From NCBI GenBank assembly GCA_030593645.1, contig JAUVGT010000288.1:1-6350 (forward strand): 6,350 nt of DNA. Direction: 5' to 3'. Source of the DNA: Deltaproteobacteria bacterium. GTDB lineage: Bacteria > Desulfobacterota > Desulfobacteria > Desulfobacterales > JAUVGT01. How positions within the stretch are numbered: position 1 is the stretch's first letter; the number at the start of each line of letters is the position of its first letter. Position numbers and translations under genes: made by a program. A model generated the notes under the pieces. The model saw only the letters and a program-made list of their open reading frames with translations. It was not told the origin of the DNA and did not search any database. Below are positions 1 to 5,694 of the stretch, piece after piece.

Positions 1-1
1 A

Positions 2-730
2 AGAACCACCGGCAGATTCCTTTCCGGGCATCAGATCAAGGGAAATTTTATATCGTATTTTGAACATAATGAAAGGGAACGGGCGCCGAAACTGATCAGT
101 AAACTGATGTCCGGCGCTTCTGTGGCAGTGGTATCATCAGCCGGAACGCCATCAGTATCGGATCCCGGGTTCCGTGTAGTCAGAGAAGCTGTTGCAAATG
201 GAATAAAGGTTGTCCCAATACCCGGAGTTTCAGCCGCGTTGACCGCGCTAAGTGTTTCCGGACTGCCGACCGATTCATATCACTTTGTTGGTTTTTTACC
301 CCGGAAAAAGGGGAAACGGCTCGAGCACCTGAAAAAGCATTCTGAATATACAGGTACCATTGTTTTTTATGAATCACCCAGACGAATCTTATCCCTGATC
401 AATGACATCATTCAGGTAATGGATGACCGCCAGGCAGTGCTTTCAAGGGAAATGACTAAAATCCATGAAGAGTTTATCAGAGGCCGTTTATCCGAAATCC
501 ATGAAGTCATTAGTGAACGCCGGGATATTAAAGGTGAATGCACACTGCTCATTCACGGTCGACTAAAAAACAAAGATATACCCATGGAAAACATTATGGA
601 AGAGCTGAAAACCAATCTTTCAAAAGGTGATATCTCACTTTCCAGGGTGGTAAAAAAAATTGCAAATCATTTCAGAGTCTCCAAATCAATTGTATATAAT
701 GCGGCAGTAAAAATGAAAAAAAATGATTAA
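2..730 (+). CDS. rsmI: 16S rRNA (cytidine(1402)-2'-O)-methyltransferase RsmI, 5' end cut by window edge
   Basis: RsmI is a SAM-dependent methyltransferase that 2'-O-methylates C1402 in the 16S rRNA decoding centre. The open frame runs from base 2 with no start in the window, giving 242 visible residues. About 40-50 N-terminal residues seem to be missing compared with the usual ~280. The visible part begins RTTGRFL, the end of the family's EDTR-T region, so the internal ATG at 107 is not the true start. Visible family signatures (fragment numbering) are SSAGTPSVSDPG at 45-56, PGVSAALTALSVSGLP from about 74, GFLPRKKGKR, FYESPRRI and LSREMTKIHEEFIRG. The C-terminus (VVKKIANHFRVSKSIVYNAAVKMK) is the helix-turn-helix-like tail common in RsmI. 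The usual SDAGTP motif reads SSAGTP here. The stop overlaps the start of the next gene by 8 nt. The family call is secure. Confidence 0.95.
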   Translation, partial: RTTGRFLSGHQIKGNFISYFEHNERERAPKLISKLMSGASVAVVSSAGTPSVSDPGFRVVREAVANGIKVVPIPGVSAALTALSVSGLPTDSYHFVGFLPRKKGKRLEHLKKHSEYTGTIVFYESPRRILSLINDIIQVMDDRQAVLSREMTKIHEEFIRGRLSEIHEVISERRDIKGECTLLIHGRLKNKDIPMENIMEELKTNLSKGDISLSRVVKKIANHFRVSKSIVYNAAVKMKKND

Positions 731-1316
731 TCCAAAAAGCTCAAAAGAGCAGAGTACTCTGTATCCGGTGGTACTTTCTGTCCCGGATGAAAAACGCAGC
801 CTTGAACGCAGGGAACACGTTAAGTATTTGAGCATGCACGCAAGAAAAGCACTTCAAATATCTGCTCAGCGAAGCGGTATGGTCATAGAAAAACTTCTTA
901 AAGATGACTCCGGCATGCCCCTCCCGTTTAATGGTATTTACTGGTCCATCGCGCATAAGCCTGAATATGTGGCGGGGGTTGTTTCCACCGAAAAAATAGG
1001 GATCGATATTGAAAAAATAAAACCCTGCTCTGAAGGAGTTTTTAAACGAATCGCGAATGATCAGGAATTGTCCCTGATCACAAAAATGTCCGATCATTAT
1101 TTTTTTCGCTACTGGACATCAAAAGAAGCCGCGCTCAAGGCCGCGGGTACAGGTTTTGCCGGTCTGTCAAAATGTCGTATCACGAAGATTCTGGATAACA
1201 ACAATCTGCTCATTGATCTTGATGGTCAAAAAAAACAGGTGGAGCATGTTTTCTTTGACCATCATATCGCGACCATATTAAAAGACAAATTCAAAATAAA
1301 ATGGAAATTCTTATAA
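723..1316 (+). CDS. 4'-phosphopantetheinyl transferase superfamily protein (Sfp/AcpT-like)
   Basis: This is a 197-residue protein expected to transfer the 4'-phosphopantetheine arm of coenzyme A to a serine of acyl- or peptidyl-carrier proteins in the cytosol. Visible motifs are SIAHK at 75-79 (the family's SxSHs-like segment), GIDIEKIKP at 93-101 with Mg2+-ligand candidates D95 and E97, and WTSKEAALKAAGTGF at 131-145 with K134, E135 and K139. These match the conserved GxDxE and WTxKEAxxKxxG signatures. The length is on the short side for Sfp-type enzymes (~220 or more) because the N-terminal half is compact. The ATG at 723 lies inside the end of rsmI (8-nt overlap) behind an A-rich stretch without a strong Shine-Dalgarno sequence, suggesting translational coupling. 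The carrier protein served cannot be told: no ACP, PKS or NRPS gene is in view. Confidence 0.88.
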   Translation: MINPKSSKEQSTLYPVVLSVPDEKRSLERREHVKYLSMHARKALQISAQRSGMVIEKLLKDDSGMPLPFNGIYWSIAHKPEYVAGVVSTEKIGIDIEKIKPCSEGVFKRIANDQELSLITKMSDHYFFRYWTSKEAALKAAGTGFAGLSKCRITKILDNNNLLIDLDGQKKQVEHVFFDHHIATILKDKFKIKWKFL

Positions 1317-1415
1317 TGCTGATTCCATTGACTTTTTAATCTTTCTGAGATAGGGTGTAGGCTAGATATGATAGACTGGCAGCAGGTAAACAATTAAAAT
1401 TGGACGGTTTCGTAA

Positions 1416-1430
1416 TCCGCCGTAGGCGGA
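1416..1430. repeat. Small GC-rich hairpin within the repeat element
   Basis: TCCGCC (1416-1421), loop GTA, GGCGGA (1425-1430) form a 6-bp perfect stem directly inside the left terminal arm. It is not followed by a T-run on either strand, so it is not read as an intrinsic terminator. Confidence 0.55.
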
Positions 1431-1471
1431 CCAACTTCTGCGTTGTGCTGCATTTCGCAATCATTCAACTC

Positions 1472-1503
1472 CTCTGTTAAATATAAAGACAGATTTAACA
1501 GGG
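1472..1503. repeat. Central hairpin of the repeat element
   Basis: CTCTGTTAAAT (1472-1482) can pair with ATTTAACAGGG (1493-1503), giving an 11-bp stem with one G-T wobble and a 10-nt loop. It lies near the middle of the inverted-repeat element and supports the idea that the element folds as a nested stem-loop. Confidence 0.6.
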
Positions 1504-1642
1504 CGGGTCCGATAAGTACGCTTCATGATTACAAAATTTGCACGCCTTGAATTTGAACTTTTTACGAAACCGTCCAATTCGGACTTTTTACGAGGCCATC
1601 AAAATTTGAAGATTAGATTATATTGATCATATTGTGATGTAT

Positions 1643-1647
1643 GGAGG
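1643..1647 (+). promoter_or_regulatory. Ribosome binding site of the actin-like gene
   Basis: GGAGG, six bases before the ATG at 1654. This strong Shine-Dalgarno sequence fixes the start of the actin-like gene and shows that it is translated independently of upstream genes. Confidence 0.85.
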
Positions 1648-1653
1648 AAAATA

Positions 1654-2835
1654 ATGGAAGTGCTTGGGATCGATATCGGGTTTGGATTTACTAAAGCAAC
1701 GAATGGAAAAGATACTATCATTTTCAAGTCGCTGTTCGGTGACGCGTCAGAAATGCAATTCTGGATGGATTTTGGATCACAATCTCTAACAGATTACTTC
1801 CATGTGTCCATCGATGGCCGTTCATATTATATCGGCGATCTTGCAGAACAGCAGTCAAATGTCCTCAACTTTACACTGGACCAGGAAAAACTGATCACCG
1901 AATTTGTTAAAATACTCTCACTGACAGTTGCGGGTGTATTTCTGAAAAAGGACTCTTCCATAAATGTACCGATAAATATAGTTTCCGGTCTTCCGATCAG
2001 TTATTTTAAAAATAATCACGAGCGCTTTCACGAAATTCTGACCGGACATCATAAGGTAATTTATCACAAACAGGATGGGAGTGAAGTAACAAAGGAAATA
2101 TATATCAATAAAATAACGATGCTGCCTCAACCTTTGGGTACCATCCTAAACGAATTAATGGACGAGAACGGAAAAATCGTAAATTCCGAACTATCCCAGC
2201 AGAAGATCGGTGTGGTGGATATCGGTTTTAGAACAACAGATTTTGCGATAATGGACCGTCTTCGCTATATAGACCGCGGAAGCAGGACCATGGATACGGG
2301 TATCTCCAAAGCGTTTAATGTAATCGCGAACAGGCTGCGCGAAAAATGCAATGTGAATGTTGAACTGTACCGGCTTTACAGGGCAGCTGAGCGCGGTGTG
2401 ATAAAAATGAAGGGTCATGGATTCGATTTTTCAAAAATCAGGGACCAGGTATATTCCCAGCTGGCCAGTACAATCGCCAACGATATCGATCGATTGTGGG
2501 CTGAGGATTGGGATATCGATACCATTATTCTAACCGGGGGAGGCTGTATCGAACTGGCCCGGTATCTCCAGCCGCTGATCAGCGGAAATGTAATGCCGAT
2601 CCGCAATGATATTGATGCGCGCCTTAACAATGTTCTCGGCTATCATAAATTCGGTAATTCCATATGGGGAGACTCATTCCCTGAACCAGTACCCCCGCCG
2701 CTGGGTACAGAACCCATTGAAGATCCCGAAGAGCCGGAGGAAATAGAAACATTTGAAGAGCCTGAGATCAGTAATTATAATAAAACACAGCTCATTATTC
2801 GAAAAGACAATCTTGTGGATGAATTGCAGGAATAA
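1654..2835 (+). CDS. Actin-like ATPase of the ParM/StbA/Alp family
   Basis: This 393-residue protein has the nucleotide-binding motifs of the actin/Hsp70 fold in order: phosphate-1 loop GIDIGFGFTK at 5-14 (D7), phosphate-2 loop VVDIGFRTTDF at 187-197 (D189), and adenosine loop LTGGG at 293-297, followed by the conserved ARLNNVLGY segment near 322-330. IGDLA at 60-64 is typical of the N-terminal domain of plasmid/archaeal actin-like proteins. Such proteins polymerise with ATP; ParM pushes plasmids apart through the adaptor ParR bound to a parC site. Residues 343-371 form an acidic, proline-rich tail (12 acidic residues and 9 prolines in 29), followed by a short basic/hydrophobic end. The body without the tail fits the ~320-340 residues usual for ParM. 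No ParR-like gene or parC-like iteron array lies next to it, so a segregation role is unproven; a chromosomal cytoskeletal, phage- or island-related role is also possible. The start is fixed by the strong RBS. Confidence 0.87.
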   Translation: MEVLGIDIGFGFTKATNGKDTIIFKSLFGDASEMQFWMDFGSQSLTDYFHVSIDGRSYYIGDLAEQQSNVLNFTLDQEKLITEFVKILSLTVAGVFLKKDSSINVPINIVSGLPISYFKNNHERFHEILTGHHKVIYHKQDGSEVTKEIYINKITMLPQPLGTILNELMDENGKIVNSELSQQKIGVVDIGFRTTDFAIMDRLRYIDRGSRTMDTGISKAFNVIANRLREKCNVNVELYRLYRAAERGVIKMKGHGFDFSKIRDQVYSQLASTIANDIDRLWAEDWDIDTIILTGGGCIELARYLQPLISGNVMPIRNDIDARLNNVLGYHKFGNSIWGDSFPEPVPPPLGTEPIEDPEEPEEIETFEEPEISNYNKTQLIIRKDNLVDELQE

Positions 2836-2932
2836 TGAAGTATCATTCAAACCCCGGGAGTTTTGCTCAGATTGGAACAAACAAATCATTTCAAGCAGGT
2901 TCGCTCCTATCCCGGATATCGACCCCCAGGTC
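2836..2932. other. Convergent intergenic gap (97 bp)
   Basis: This gap separates the stops of two convergent genes. It has short palindromes (CCCGGG; GACC-CCCA-GGTC) but no stem followed by a T-run, so no intrinsic terminator can be supported. A 33-codon frame begins at ATG 2835, overlapping the upstream stop, but its composition and length do not suggest a real gene. Confidence 0.5.
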
Positions 2933-3580
2933 CTAAACGGATTTTATAATAATGACCTTTCCAGCCTCCTGCTTTATTTTTAATCCATACATATTTATCG
3001 TGGTTGTAAGAGGACGGCCAAAAATAAAATCAAGCATTGCCCGATCCAAGACACCTCTTTTAATCACAAGTTCTCTAAGCTGAGTATCATACTCAATTAT
3101 TTCTACCACCCGTGCGGCGGTTTGATCTCTGCCTTTTTTTTTAAGTTCATTTACAAGCCTTTCGATTTGTCCATATTCACACCTGGCATCATGCACCTCA
3201 ACCAGCTCCCAAAGGCCCTTGACTCCCGATATAAAATCTGTCCGCGTTAAACGATCTTTTTCGTAAATTTGTTCTATCTCCGCTGTATCCCAGCACTTTA
3301 ACGACCGGCATTCAATCGGCCGGTTTTCATATATCCGGCAGCTCTTATGGTGATCATCAAAAAAAACACATGTTCGAGACCCTTTCCGGCTCTTTATTTT
3401 TATAATATCCGAAGAAACAGGCCGCACGATTCCCTGGATATTATCAAACGCGGGCTCATTTTTTCTGATTGTATACAGGTATCGGGCTTGAATCGCGCCT
3501 TTATCAATCAAATCTTTATCACCCCGGTGAAAGGCCGGCCCACCCTTTCTGCAGCATGTACCGCAGCGTTTGCATTCCAT
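2933..3580 (-). CDS. YkgJ-family CxxCxxCC zinc/iron-chelating-type protein
   Basis: This 215-residue cytosolic protein opens with a cysteine cluster, MECKRCGTCCRKGGP (C3, C6, C9, C10), followed by CVFFDD (C71) and CRIYENRPIECRSLKC (C81, C91, C96). This is the full signature of the YkgJ/UPF0153 family, thought to bind Zn or an Fe-S cluster; its molecular function is not established. The region after ~100 is mostly helical and charged, without a second recognisable domain. I chose the ATG at 3580 because AGAGGA precedes it by six bases; an in-frame TTG at 3622 would add 14 residues but has no comparable RBS. The gene is transcribed leftwards, convergent with the actin-like gene and divergent from the GGDEF gene. 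It has no obvious operon partner in the window. Confidence 0.88.
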   Translation of the reverse strand: MECKRCGTCCRKGGPAFHRGDKDLIDKGAIQARYLYTIRKNEPAFDNIQGIVRPVSSDIIKIKSRKGSRTCVFFDDHHKSCRIYENRPIECRSLKCWDTAEIEQIYEKDRLTRTDFISGVKGLWELVEVHDARCEYGQIERLVNELKKKGRDQTAARVVEIIEYDTQLRELVIKRGVLDRAMLDFIFGRPLTTTINMYGLKIKQEAGKVIIIKSV

Positions 3581-3586
3581 TTCCTG

Positions 3587-3592
3587 TCCTCT
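3587..3592 (-). promoter_or_regulatory. Ribosome binding site supporting the ATG start of the YkgJ-family gene
   Basis: Reading the minus strand, AGAGGA sits six bases before the ATG whose first base is 3580. It supports this start over the upstream in-frame TTG at 3622, for which no purine-rich site is seen at the right distance. Confidence 0.7.
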
Positions 3593-3635
3593 ATGTTCTG
3601 CTTCTATGCCATTTGCTTTCAATTCAATCTCCGTT

Positions 3636-3776
3636 TTACACCGCTCACTTTTCGTTCATCACTTGCGAGACAAAGCCCCCGTACAAATCAATTCCTGTGG
3701 ACTTTAATATACATCACTGTCAAAATAATGACAAACCCTTTAATTACTGACATAATATTAAATTGTTACACCGCTC
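3636..3776 (+). repeat. 11-bp direct repeat TTACACCGCTC, two copies
   Basis: TTACACCGCTC occurs at 3636-3646 and again at 3766-3776, 130 bp apart, on either side of the TGT-N10-ACA palindrome. Two exact 11-mers within a 392-bp gap are unlikely by chance (on the order of a percent or two), so they may be paired binding sites or the trace of a duplication. No regulator can be named. Confidence 0.4.
3718..3733. promoter_or_regulatory. Candidate enhancer-binding-protein site (TGT-N10-ACA palindrome)
   Basis: TGTCA-AAATAA-TGACA is a perfect 5-bp inverted repeat with a 6-bp spacer and also matches the TGT-N10-ACA layout of NifA-type upstream activator sites. It lies about 140 bp upstream of the predicted sigma-54 transcription start, a usual distance for a bacterial enhancer. 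The identity of the activator is unknown, and the site could instead serve a regulator of the divergent YkgJ-family gene. Confidence 0.4.
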
Positions 3777-3838
3777 GGGCATCCTCTGGAATAAGTTAAC
3801 TCATTGTTATTTATACATTTTTATATGTTCTATAGCGA

Positions 3839-3854
3839 TGGCATATATATTGCA
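3839..3854 (+). promoter_or_regulatory. Sigma-54 (-24/-12) promoter for the GGDEF-MBL unit
   Basis: TGGCATATATATTGCA matches the consensus TGGCAC-N5-TTGCA, with the GG and GC elements exactly 10 bases apart. Transcription should start near 3865, giving a leader of about 108 nt before the ATG at 3973. Sigma-54 promoters need an AAA+ activator, so the downstream genes are likely switched on by a specific signal rather than made constitutively. Confidence 0.75.
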
Positions 3855-3972
3855 TCATTTCAATAACTTATATGCCCTATACCGACTCAGTCATGAGGAT
3901 ATCGATTTCTTTAATGGATCTGGGACGACACTCGATTCACCTTAATGTTCAATAGGAGCGGAAGCAAAATCA

Positions 3973-5694
3973 ATGATAGGAAAATCTGTAATGGGAAATA
4001 CTGTGCATGAAAAACCGGTAGACTTCAAAAAGGAACTGCTTAAACGAAGAAAAAACAAAAAGGTTGGTGATGCAAGGGATAATTTTTTCGAAAGCTTTGT
4101 CAATGCAATTGCCGGGTCTGCCTTTCTGATCAATAAAAAAGGAACGATACTGGCAACCAATCAAGCAGCCTGTAAACGGCTTGGAAAAACCTTCGAGGAA
4201 CTAATCTCGACAAATCTGTTTGACGCTGTACCGCCCGAACTGGCTGTAACCGGCAGGGAACAGGTAAACAGTGCCATACAATCAAAGCAGCCCATTCAAT
4301 ATAAGGATGAATGCCAGGGAAGGGTCATTTATACAAATATTTACCCCATTTTAAAACCAAAAGGTAATGTTGAAAAACTGGCAATCCTGGAAATTGATTT
4401 TACCACGGCAAAACATGATGAAAAGGCTCTTGAGTTGACCACTCATCATCTGAAGCAGACTGTGGAAGATTTAAAAAATGCAAACCAGAAAATACTTGAC
4501 CAACAGAAATCTGTTATTGAAGAAGAGCGTCTCAAAGTACTCCTCCAAATGGCCGGCGCCACGGCTCATGAACTCAATCAACCGTTGACCGCGTTATTGG
4601 GAAATATTGAAATGATGGGCCTGTATAGAAATGACCCTGTTAAATTGTTTGATCATGTGGCTTTTATTGAAGAAGCCGGTCAGCGAATATCCAACATAGT
4701 AAAAAAGATACAGTCCATCCATCATTACGAAACAAAACCGTATGACACCAATACCGCCATCTTAAACTTTGATCAGAAAATTATTATCCTGTCAGTTGAA
4801 GATACGGATAAAGACTTTGAAACCATAAATTCACTTCTGATCAACCACAGTCAGGTCCACCTCGCACGAGCAAAATCGAACGCTGAAGCGATAAAACTGC
4901 TAAAGAACAAAGAGTTTGATCTGATTTTTCTGGATTATATGCTCCCGGACGGGAATGGGCTCGAACTCTTGAGGATTATGAACCAGAAAAAAATTGATAT
5001 CCCGGTGGTTGTGATCACCGGTCAGGGTGATGATCTGATTGCCGCCCAAATTATCCAGGAGGGCGCTTATGATTATCTCCCCAAAAGCAGAATCAGCGAA
5101 AAGTCGATCTCCCGGATCATAACCAATACACTTGAAAAAGTTCGTCTTAAAAAAGAAATCAAACTTGCCCATAAAAAAATGGCAGAAATGTCTGTAAAGG
5201 ATGAATTGACACAACTGTATAACCGTAGATATTATAATGATGTCATCAAACAGGAAATATCAAGGGCAAACCGCTACAGTTCGAATCTTTTCCTAATTAT
5301 GGCGGATATCGATTTTTTTAAAAAAGTAAACGATACCTATGGCCATATGACCGGTGATGCGGTTCTTACGGATATCGGAAGAATATTTAAAGATCATTTT
5401 CGAAAAAGCGATATAGCCTGTCGCTACGGCGGCGAAGAATTCGCGGTGATTCTTCCAAATTCAAGTCCTGAAAAAGCCTTCGCGGTTTGTGAAAGGTTAA
5501 GAGAAATCATTGCTTCCCATCTGTTTATCCATGATGAAAACGAATTATATATCACAATCAGTATCGGAATCTCATGTCTAAACGACACGGCTGAAAAATC
5601 CTCGAAAGAACTAATCACCATGGCTGACAGGGCTCTTTACCAGGCAAAAAGATCGGGTCGAAATAAGGTTATCAGCAGTGTGGTTAAATCATGA
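3973..5694 (+). CDS. PAS-DHp-receiver-GGDEF diguanylate cyclase lacking a kinase ATPase domain
   Basis: This 573-residue, apparently soluble signalling protein should make c-di-GMP from two GTP. In order: a basic N-terminus; a PAS-like sensor domain (~38-145); a coiled-coil linker (~146-190); a HisKA-type dimerisation segment (~186-258) with H-box AHELNQPL (H199); a receiver domain (~269-390) with acidic pair E276/D277, phospho-acceptor D321 in FLDYMLPDG, T349 and K371; and a GGDEF domain (~408-570) with DELTQLYNRR, GGEEF at 486-490 and a product-inhibition I-site RKSD at 477-480, exactly five residues before it. No HATPase_c domain lies between the H-box helices and the receiver, so it cannot phosphorylate itself in the usual way. 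The start at 3973 has GGAAG eight bases upstream (and AGGAG further away); ATG 3991 with AGGA before it is an alternative. It follows the sigma-54 promoter and overlaps the next gene by 4 nt. Confidence 0.92.
   Translation: MIGKSVMGNTVHEKPVDFKKELLKRRKNKKVGDARDNFFESFVNAIAGSAFLINKKGTILATNQAACKRLGKTFEELISTNLFDAVPPELAVTGREQVNSAIQSKQPIQYKDECQGRVIYTNIYPILKPKGNVEKLAILEIDFTTAKHDEKALELTTHHLKQTVEDLKNANQKILDQQKSVIEEERLKVLLQMAGATAHELNQPLTALLGNIEMMGLYRNDPVKLFDHVAFIEEAGQRISNIVKKIQSIHHYETKPYDTNTAILNFDQKIIILSVEDTDKDFETINSLLINHSQVHLARAKSNAEAIKLLKNKEFDLIFLDYMLPDGNGLELLRIMNQKKIDIPVVVITGQGDDLIAAQIIQEGAYDYLPKSRISEKSISRIITNTLEKVRLKKEIKLAHKKMAEMSVKDELTQLYNRRYYNDVIKQEISRANRYSSNLFLIMADIDFFKKVNDTYGHMTGDAVLTDIGRIFKDHFRKSDIACRYGGEEFAVILPNSSPEKAFAVCERLREIIASHLFIHDENELYITISIGISCLNDTAEKSSKELITMADRALYQAKRSGRNKVISSVVKS

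Larger units (their letters stand above)
1398..1600. repeat. MITE-like intergenic inverted-repeat element (~200 bp)
   Basis: An 18-bp perfect inverted repeat is formed by 1398-1415 (AATTGGACGGTTTCGTAA) and 1562-1579 (TTACGAAACCGTCCAATT). A second, degenerate copy of the right arm follows 26 bp downstream at 1581-1600 (GGACTTTTTACGAGGCCATC; 16/20 identical to 1555-1574). Read outward, the element can therefore end in GACGGTTTCGTAA at the left and GATGGCCTCGTAA at the right (10/13). The segment 1402-1600 is flanked flush by AAAATT at 1396-1401 and 1601-1606, a possible target-site duplication, though such an AT-rich hexamer could recur by chance. Imperfect complementarity continues inward (ATGATT and GCAxAAT-like segments), so the whole could fold into a long hairpin. 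There is no coding capacity for a transposase. It resembles, from memory only, dispersed repeats in Desulfobacterota genomes. Confidence 0.72.
1317..1653. other. 337-bp intergenic region between the PPTase and actin-like genes
   Basis: No plausible gene is present. Bases 1317-1395 show no recognisable element; no clear intrinsic terminator follows the PPTase gene. Bases 1396-1606 hold the inverted-repeat element described separately. The last ~47 bases (1607-1653) are AT-rich and must carry, or be close to, the promoter of the actin-like gene unless transcription starts within the repeat. Weak -10-like hexamers such as TATATT at 1619-1624 occur, but no convincing -35/-10 pair was seen. Confidence 0.6.
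3581..3972. other. 392-bp divergent intergenic regulatory region
   Basis: AT-rich non-coding DNA between the divergent YkgJ-family and GGDEF genes. It holds a sigma-54 promoter facing right (3839-3854), a TGT-N10-ACA palindrome (3718-3733) and an 11-bp direct repeat (3636-3646 and 3766-3776), all listed separately. On the minus strand TTGACA (complement of 3718-3723) could be a -35 for the YkgJ-family gene, but no good -10 follows at 16-18 bp. The open frames that cross it (for example 3763-3945, starting with TTG) overlap the promoter and lack an RBS. No c-di-GMP riboswitch-like motif was recognised in the leader 3866-3972. Confidence 0.65.

Noticed and set aside
1058..1080. 8-bp inverted repeat TGATCAGG/CCTGATCA with a 7-nt loop
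   Set aside because: It lies inside the PPTase coding region, has no T-run after it, and is most simply chance within codons.
1538..1557. TTGCACG-CCTTGAATTTG as a second sigma-54-like site inside the repeat element
   Set aside because: It lacks the GG of the -24 element and the correct GG-N10-GC spacing.
2849..2865. AAACCCCGGGAGTTT near-palindrome as a terminator between convergent genes
   Set aside because: The stem is interrupted by a C-A mismatch, leaves almost no loop and has no following T-run.
2753..2983. 76-codon + strand frame bridging the end of the actin-like gene and the convergent gene, as a possible ParR remnant
   Set aside because: It overlaps two well-supported genes, shows no similarity in pattern to ParR (ribbon-helix-helix) and has no RBS.
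3347..3799. 150-codon open frame on the + strand
   Set aside because: It lies opposite the YkgJ-family gene, whose cysteine motifs are clear, and runs on into non-coding DNA; it has no RBS or recognisable family feature.
3763..3945. 60-codon frame in the divergent intergenic region
   Set aside because: It starts with TTG without an RBS and overlaps the sigma-54 promoter; the hydrophobic composition follows from AT-rich DNA.
3866..3972. Possible c-di-GMP riboswitch in the leader of the GGDEF gene
   Set aside because: None of the conserved GEMM-type sequence blocks could be recognised in the leader.
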